A DNA stretch of 8,896 nucleotides, taken from contig DBXA01000001.1 of the NCBI GenBank assembly GCA_002309235.1, forward strand, positions 1,270 through 10,165, written 5' to 3'. Positions 5,926 to 8,896 of the stretch are shown here, one piece after another (position 1 is the first letter of the stretch; every line of letters starts with the position of its first letter). The notes beneath the pieces were generated by a model. That model had not been told where the DNA came from, searched no databases, and saw nothing but the letters and a program-made list of their open reading frames with translations. Position numbers and translations under genes: made by a program. The DNA comes from Christensenella sp. UBA1224 (GTDB lineage Bacteria > Bacillota > Clostridia > Christensenellales > Aristaeellaceae).

Positions 5926-7368
5926 TTATTTCTCTGCCTGTACCTGATAGTCCTTTTTCATGCCGTGCGCGCCGAAAATCTGCCATTGTCCGATGCCGAG
6001 ACGCTGCATGATGGATCTGCGTTCCTCCGCGCACAGCTCAGGATCGGTATCGACAGAGGTCATCAAAACCGGCGCGTATTGGTTGTATGTCGATTGCTCC
6101 CGCGTCATTCCATGCATATTGACGTAAATATCTCCTGTGAACGCTACGTGATGCCCGAAATCGATCAGAACGGTCTCTCCGGCCAGATGGCCGCCCTTCC
6201 CCTGATAGACCTCAAAACACATTTCGCCGAAGCGGAAAAAACCGATCGGGGTGAGAGGTGCCTGAAGATCACCCTGTGTATCCCACATACCTGTTATCCG
6301 TCCGGGTTCAGGCGGGTTATAGCGTGTTACGATCTTGCATATATTGATATATGGCCGGTGCGTGGGATTCTGTTCCCGGAAACCGTTTTTCCCCTTGTAT
6401 TCCAGGATCAGGCATTCTCTGGATTTCGAGCTGGCCAGGATCTCGTCGAATAGGGGCAGCAGCCCGCAATGGTCCACATCGGCGTGCGTGATGAAAATGC
6501 GTCTGCGCATGGTATCCCATTCGGGCAGGAGCCTGCGGAAGATCGATTCCATTTCTTCGCGGTACAGCGCATATCCGCAATCGATGAACAGTGTCTCGCC
6601 GCAGCTTTGCAGGATTGCGGTGTTGCTGCCGCAGGGCGGCTCGATCAGCGTTATCCTTGTGTTCTCCGTGATCGGATGAACGGTTATCCGCGGCGAGAAC
6701 GCACTGCCGCGGCAGACGGACAGAAGCTCGGCGAAACGGCTGATGCTCTCAAACGTCTTGTAGGGCGACAATCCCTTCTCATCCAGCATCTGCATGACCA
6801 GGTTGGAATTGACGAGCAGTTTTTCGCGGCATTCCTCAGGAAGCCCGAGAGTCTGCATCAAACCCGAAACGAAGGAACGGTAGAAGATACTGTTGTCATA
6901 GATCTTTTCCGCGTGGTTATAGTCGATGACGCGTACCGGGCAAAGCGTTTCCACTCTTGCCAGGAATGCTTTCAATACAGACGCGTCATCTACGAACAGG
7001 CCCATCTTGAACGCCTGATACGTGCTCCCGTTTTCCTGGGAACTGATATACGAGATGTTCAGCTTGTACTCACTGATCAGGCGCAGTACCTGCGTCACGC
7101 TTCCGGGGATATCCTTCAGGTGGAATTCGACCAGAACGATGCCCTTGTCATTGTCTGCTGTCTGCAGGTATCCGATCTGTACCAGCTTCTCATCCGCGGC
7201 CTTAAGCTGTTCCTCATCTCCTTCTGCATCGATGAAGAGCGTATGGGAGTCTACTGCTTTGTTATAACTGACCTGGGTGATATTGATACCGAGAGCGGCG
7301 AAGCATTCACTGGCTTTCAGGAATGCGCCGATATGGTTTGGCATGGTCGTGATATAGGTCTTTTTCAT
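5926..7368 (-). CDS. Tandem-ACT / metallo-beta-lactamase-fold fusion protein
   Basis: This 480-residue protein has no signal peptide and is presumably cytosolic. Residues 1-70 form a first ACT-like unit (KTYITTMPNHIGAF, then GINITQVSYNKAVDSHTLFID). Residues 77-148 form a clear second one, IVLVEFHLKDIPGSVTQVLR, then NISYISSQ and YQAFKMGLFVDD. ACT domains usually bind amino acids or other small ligands at the loop around G14 and G89. Residues 151-222 are helical and unrecognised. Residues about 228-475 are a metallo-beta-lactamase fold: ETLFIDCG at 258-265, THADVDHCG at 294-302, GGHLAGE with H394, FTGD with D413 and FGAHG with H468. The metal motif is HxDxDH rather than HxHxDH, as in ComEC-like members, so hydrolase activity is likely but the substrate is unknown. 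The ATG at 7368 has GAGG 7 nt upstream. The gene lies 19 nt after a small ORF in the acyltransferase unit. I know of no characterised protein with this architecture. Confidence 0.88.
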   Translation of the reverse strand: MKKTYITTMPNHIGAFLKASECFAALGINITQVSYNKAVDSHTLFIDAEGDEEQLKAADEKLVQIGYLQTADNDKGIVLVEFHLKDIPGSVTQVLRLISEYKLNISYISSQENGSTYQAFKMGLFVDDASVLKAFLARVETLCPVRVIDYNHAEKIYDNSIFYRSFVSGLMQTLGLPEECREKLLVNSNLVMQMLDEKGLSPYKTFESISRFAELLSVCRGSAFSPRITVHPITENTRITLIEPPCGSNTAILQSCGETLFIDCGYALYREEMESIFRRLLPEWDTMRRRIFITHADVDHCGLLPLFDEILASSKSRECLILEYKGKNGFREQNPTHRPYINICKIVTRYNPPEPGRITGMWDTQGDLQAPLTPIGFFRFGEMCFEVYQGKGGHLAGETVLIDFGHHVAFTGDIYVNMHGMTREQSTYNQYAPVLMTSVDTDPELCAEERRSIMQRLGIGQWQIFGAHGMKKDYQVQAEK

Positions 7369-7387
7369 ATGATTTCCTCAAAATCGT

Positions 7388-7516
7388 TTAGTCGGCAAAA
7401 GAAATGGTAAATAGAATATGATGCCTCCCGTGAACGAAACCATTTACATTGGCATCCTCTTCGGAAGGACAGGCGGAGAGCGAAAACGGGTCCCGGGTTT
7501 CCTGGATGATGTTCAT
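7388..7516 (-). CDS. Hypothetical 42-residue small protein between the acyltransferase and ACT-MBL genes
   Basis: The frame begins MNIIQETRDPFSLSACP and ends HILFTISFAD, with TAA at 7390-7388. AAAGGA lies 7 nt before the ATG, an ideal ribosome-binding site. The stop codon is 19 nt before the ACT-MBL start, and the gap upstream to the acyltransferase stop is 39 nt, which fits an operon. Many of its codons end in C or G, as in the neighbouring genes. The peptide has an acidic middle (SEED), two adjacent histidines (residues 32-33), one cysteine (C16) and no transmembrane segment or signal peptide. I recognise no family. It could be a true small protein, or a short cistron that couples translation to the ACT-MBL gene. 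Confidence 0.5.
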   Translation of the reverse strand: MNIIQETRDPFSLSACPSEEDANVNGFVHGRHHILFTISFAD

Positions 7517-7555
7517 GTTCTTTTCCTTTTCGGACAGATCACTCTGTTTCAGGCG

Positions 7556-8611
7556 TCATTTCCGGTCCGGTATACCCGGTCGGAACAAGGGAATGCGCAG
7601 GAACCTGCTGTACCAGTATGCGGCAATGACCGCAGCCGATAAGGCCAGGATACCGAAAATGATCTCAGGTACAAGCCCTTGCGGGTTTATGAAATGCATT
7701 GCTGTTTCAAAGATAAGGATGTGGACGAGATAGAGTTCATACGATATTGCGGAAAGCCTGATCCCTGACGACCGGATAACAGGTATGTTCATCAGCAAAA
7801 GCGCCAGCGCGGTGTAGCCAAGGAGAGCAGGAATATCGTTGAATATCTTCAGAGCTTCGGATGATACCGCCATGACGGCCTGCAGCCCTATACCTGTGAG
7901 GGCGACGAAGGGCAGTATCGACTTTTTCAGCCGGAATACCTTTCCATTGTGAAATTGCCCGGCAATAACGAATCCCAAAGCGAATTCCCAGATATTCTGC
8001 AGGCAGAAACTGCTCCAGATCCTGACATTTGTAATGCGCATAAAATAGCAGAACAGCCACCAGAGCACACTTACCGCCATGAAGATCCCGAAGAACAGCT
8101 TGTCGTTTTTCAGCTTCTCTTTCATCACGCACATCGGTATAAAAACGAGGTACATCTGGATGATCGTGGAGATAAACCATAATTGTATCCCGAAACTCTC
8201 CTCATATTGGGGGACAAACATTTTGAAAAGAAAGATATGGCTCAGAAGCGCCGCAAAGCGGTCGTTTCTGTCGTACATCCAGGGGAGAAGGAAAGAAATG
8301 ACCACGATGATGATGTACGGGATATACACTTTTAATAGCCGCTTATTTATAAACACGGGGAAGGTCGTCTTCTTTTTCAGGTAACTGAAATACAGGCCGA
8401 TGCCGGAACAGAGAAAGAAAACGTGAACGCCGGTCCCTCCCAGCGAAAAGACTTTTTGAACCATCTGCGGCATTGCCGGCAGGCTTTGTACCAGATGCAT
8501 CAAGACGATAGTAAAAATGGAAAAACCTTTAAGATAATCGACTGCCTGTATCCTGCTGCCGTTTGCGGCGATCTCCATATGCTTTTTTCTGCCCGTCTCA
8601 TGCTGCGGCAT
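7556..8611 (-). CDS. Membrane acyltransferase, acyltransferase-3 family
   Basis: This 351-residue integral membrane protein belongs to the family that O-acylates (often O-acetylates) cell-surface sugars, peptidoglycan, lipids or secondary metabolites. About ten hydrophobic segments fill the chain. Family marks in order are AVDYLKGFSIFTIVLMHL at 23-40 with the conserved H39, GGTGVHVFFLCSGIGLYFSY at 58-77 (the usual G-hydrophobic-FF-x-x-SG motif), FINKRLLKVYIPY at 87-99, LWFISTIIQMYLV at 144-156, and ISYELYLVH at 289-297. The length is typical. The ATG at 8611 has AAGGGGGA about 6 nt upstream; an internal ATG at residue 12 is less well supported. The acceptor is unknown. It is the first gene of a likely three-gene unit, with a promoter at 8742-8770. 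No other cell-wall or polysaccharide gene is in the window to define its target. Confidence 0.9.
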   Translation of the reverse strand: MPQHETGRKKHMEIAANGSRIQAVDYLKGFSIFTIVLMHLVQSLPAMPQMVQKVFSLGGTGVHVFFLCSGIGLYFSYLKKKTTFPVFINKRLLKVYIPYIIIVVISFLLPWMYDRNDRFAALLSHIFLFKMFVPQYEESFGIQLWFISTIIQMYLVFIPMCVMKEKLKNDKLFFGIFMAVSVLWWLFCYFMRITNVRIWSSFCLQNIWEFALGFVIAGQFHNGKVFRLKKSILPFVALTGIGLQAVMAVSSEALKIFNDIPALLGYTALALLLMNIPVIRSSGIRLSAISYELYLVHILIFETAMHFINPQGLVPEIIFGILALSAAVIAAYWYSRFLRIPLFRPGIPDRK

Positions 8612-8896
8612 ACCGGATCCCCCTTTGCTTATTTGGCAAGATCACATCGGAAGTATCCTGCTTCCCGGCTTATAGGTATTTGAATGCGCTTGCCGGCAAT
8701 GCTGAAGACACAGTGCACTGCTATAGTTTCCAAACGGATACATCATATCACAATAAGGAAGCGAAGTCACGAAAAGATCCGGCAAAAAGCCATCACCCTG
8801 CCAGCGGCCGTACGTTGGCATTATAGATCGTGCAGGGGTGCGGCGGTGCAGCTTGAGGTTATATCGGTACAGAAGGTCAGAGGCATGCAGGCGTTT
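8612..8896. other. Upstream region of the acyltransferase gene, right edge
   Basis: These 285 bp hold the promoter described separately and a long leader. A minus-strand frame is open from the edge to a TGA at 8644-8642 (84 codons) without resembling any family I know. A plus-strand frame starting at 8684 is also open to the edge but has no ribosome-binding site. I call neither a gene, though the minus-strand frame could be the tail of one that starts outside the window. Confidence 0.45.
8742..8770 (-). promoter_or_regulatory. Probable promoter of the acyltransferase unit
   Basis: On the minus strand GTGACT (8770-8765) and TATGAT (8747-8742) are 17 bp apart, matching consensus at 4/6 and 5/6 positions. 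Initiation near 8735 would give a leader of about 125 nt. That leader contains two perfect 10-bp palindromes, CAGTGCACTG (8711-8720) and TTGCCGGCAA (8690-8699). A perfect TATAAT also occurs at 8825-8820 but has no good -35. Confidence 0.5.

Noticed and set aside
6469..7410. Plus-strand frame of 313 codons opposite the ACT-MBL gene
   Set aside because: It is the antisense shadow of a gene with clear domain motifs, and its translation shows no family features.
7402..7445. Inverted repeat AAATGGT ... ACCATTT as an operator for the ACT-MBL gene
   Set aside because: The arms are 30 bp apart and lie inside the likely small ORF, so chance is the simpler explanation.
8684..8896. Plus-strand frame open to the right edge, starting at 8684
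   Set aside because: No ribosome-binding site, very basic composition, and it lies opposite the predicted acyltransferase promoter and leader.

Overview
The window looks like chromosomal DNA of a Gram-positive, probably clostridial (Firmicutes/Bacillota), carbohydrate-degrading bacterium. The grounds are strong GGAGG-type ribosome-binding sites, an LplB/YtcP-type oligosaccharide ABC importer, a DUF4838 protein, and base composition near half G+C by eye. This is inference from family distribution; no rRNA or other marker gene is present. I see no tRNA, rRNA, CRISPR array, transposase or phage gene. Every gene I can support lies on the minus strand, so the window is described from right to left, in the direction of transcription.

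Right part (8896-5926): a promoter at 8742-8770 leads into a tight three-gene unit. It holds a membrane acyltransferase of the acyltransferase-3 family (8611-7556), a 42-residue unknown small ORF with a good ribosome-binding site (7516-7388), and an unusual 480-residue protein (7368-5926). That protein joins two N-terminal ACT domains, a helical middle segment and a C-terminal metallo-beta-lactamase-fold hydrolase domain. The gaps inside the unit are 39 and 19 nt.

Middle (5925-1975): a 478-bp gene-free stretch rich in palindromes holds the promoter (5496-5524) of a sugar-importer operon. The operon encodes a solute-binding protein (5447-3873) and two permeases, LplB-like (3802-2870) and YtcP-like (2856-1975). 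A strong G+C hairpin sits between the binding-protein gene and the permease genes. The operon ends at a bidirectional intrinsic terminator (1845-1879). No ATPase is encoded here, so the transporter probably borrows a shared MsmX-type ATPase. The binding protein has a signal peptide but no lipobox.

Left part (1974-1): about 500 bp of non-coding DNA carries tandem 15-bp repeats and a TATAAT promoter for a secreted DUF4838 protein. That gene starts near 1459 and runs off the left edge. DUF4838 proteins resemble glycoside hydrolases of the alpha-glucuronidase/GH20 type in their N-terminal region. Together with the importer this suggests a small glycan-use locus: extracellular processing, capture and import. 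The link between this sugar locus and the acyltransferase/ACT-MBL unit is only proximity and shared strand.
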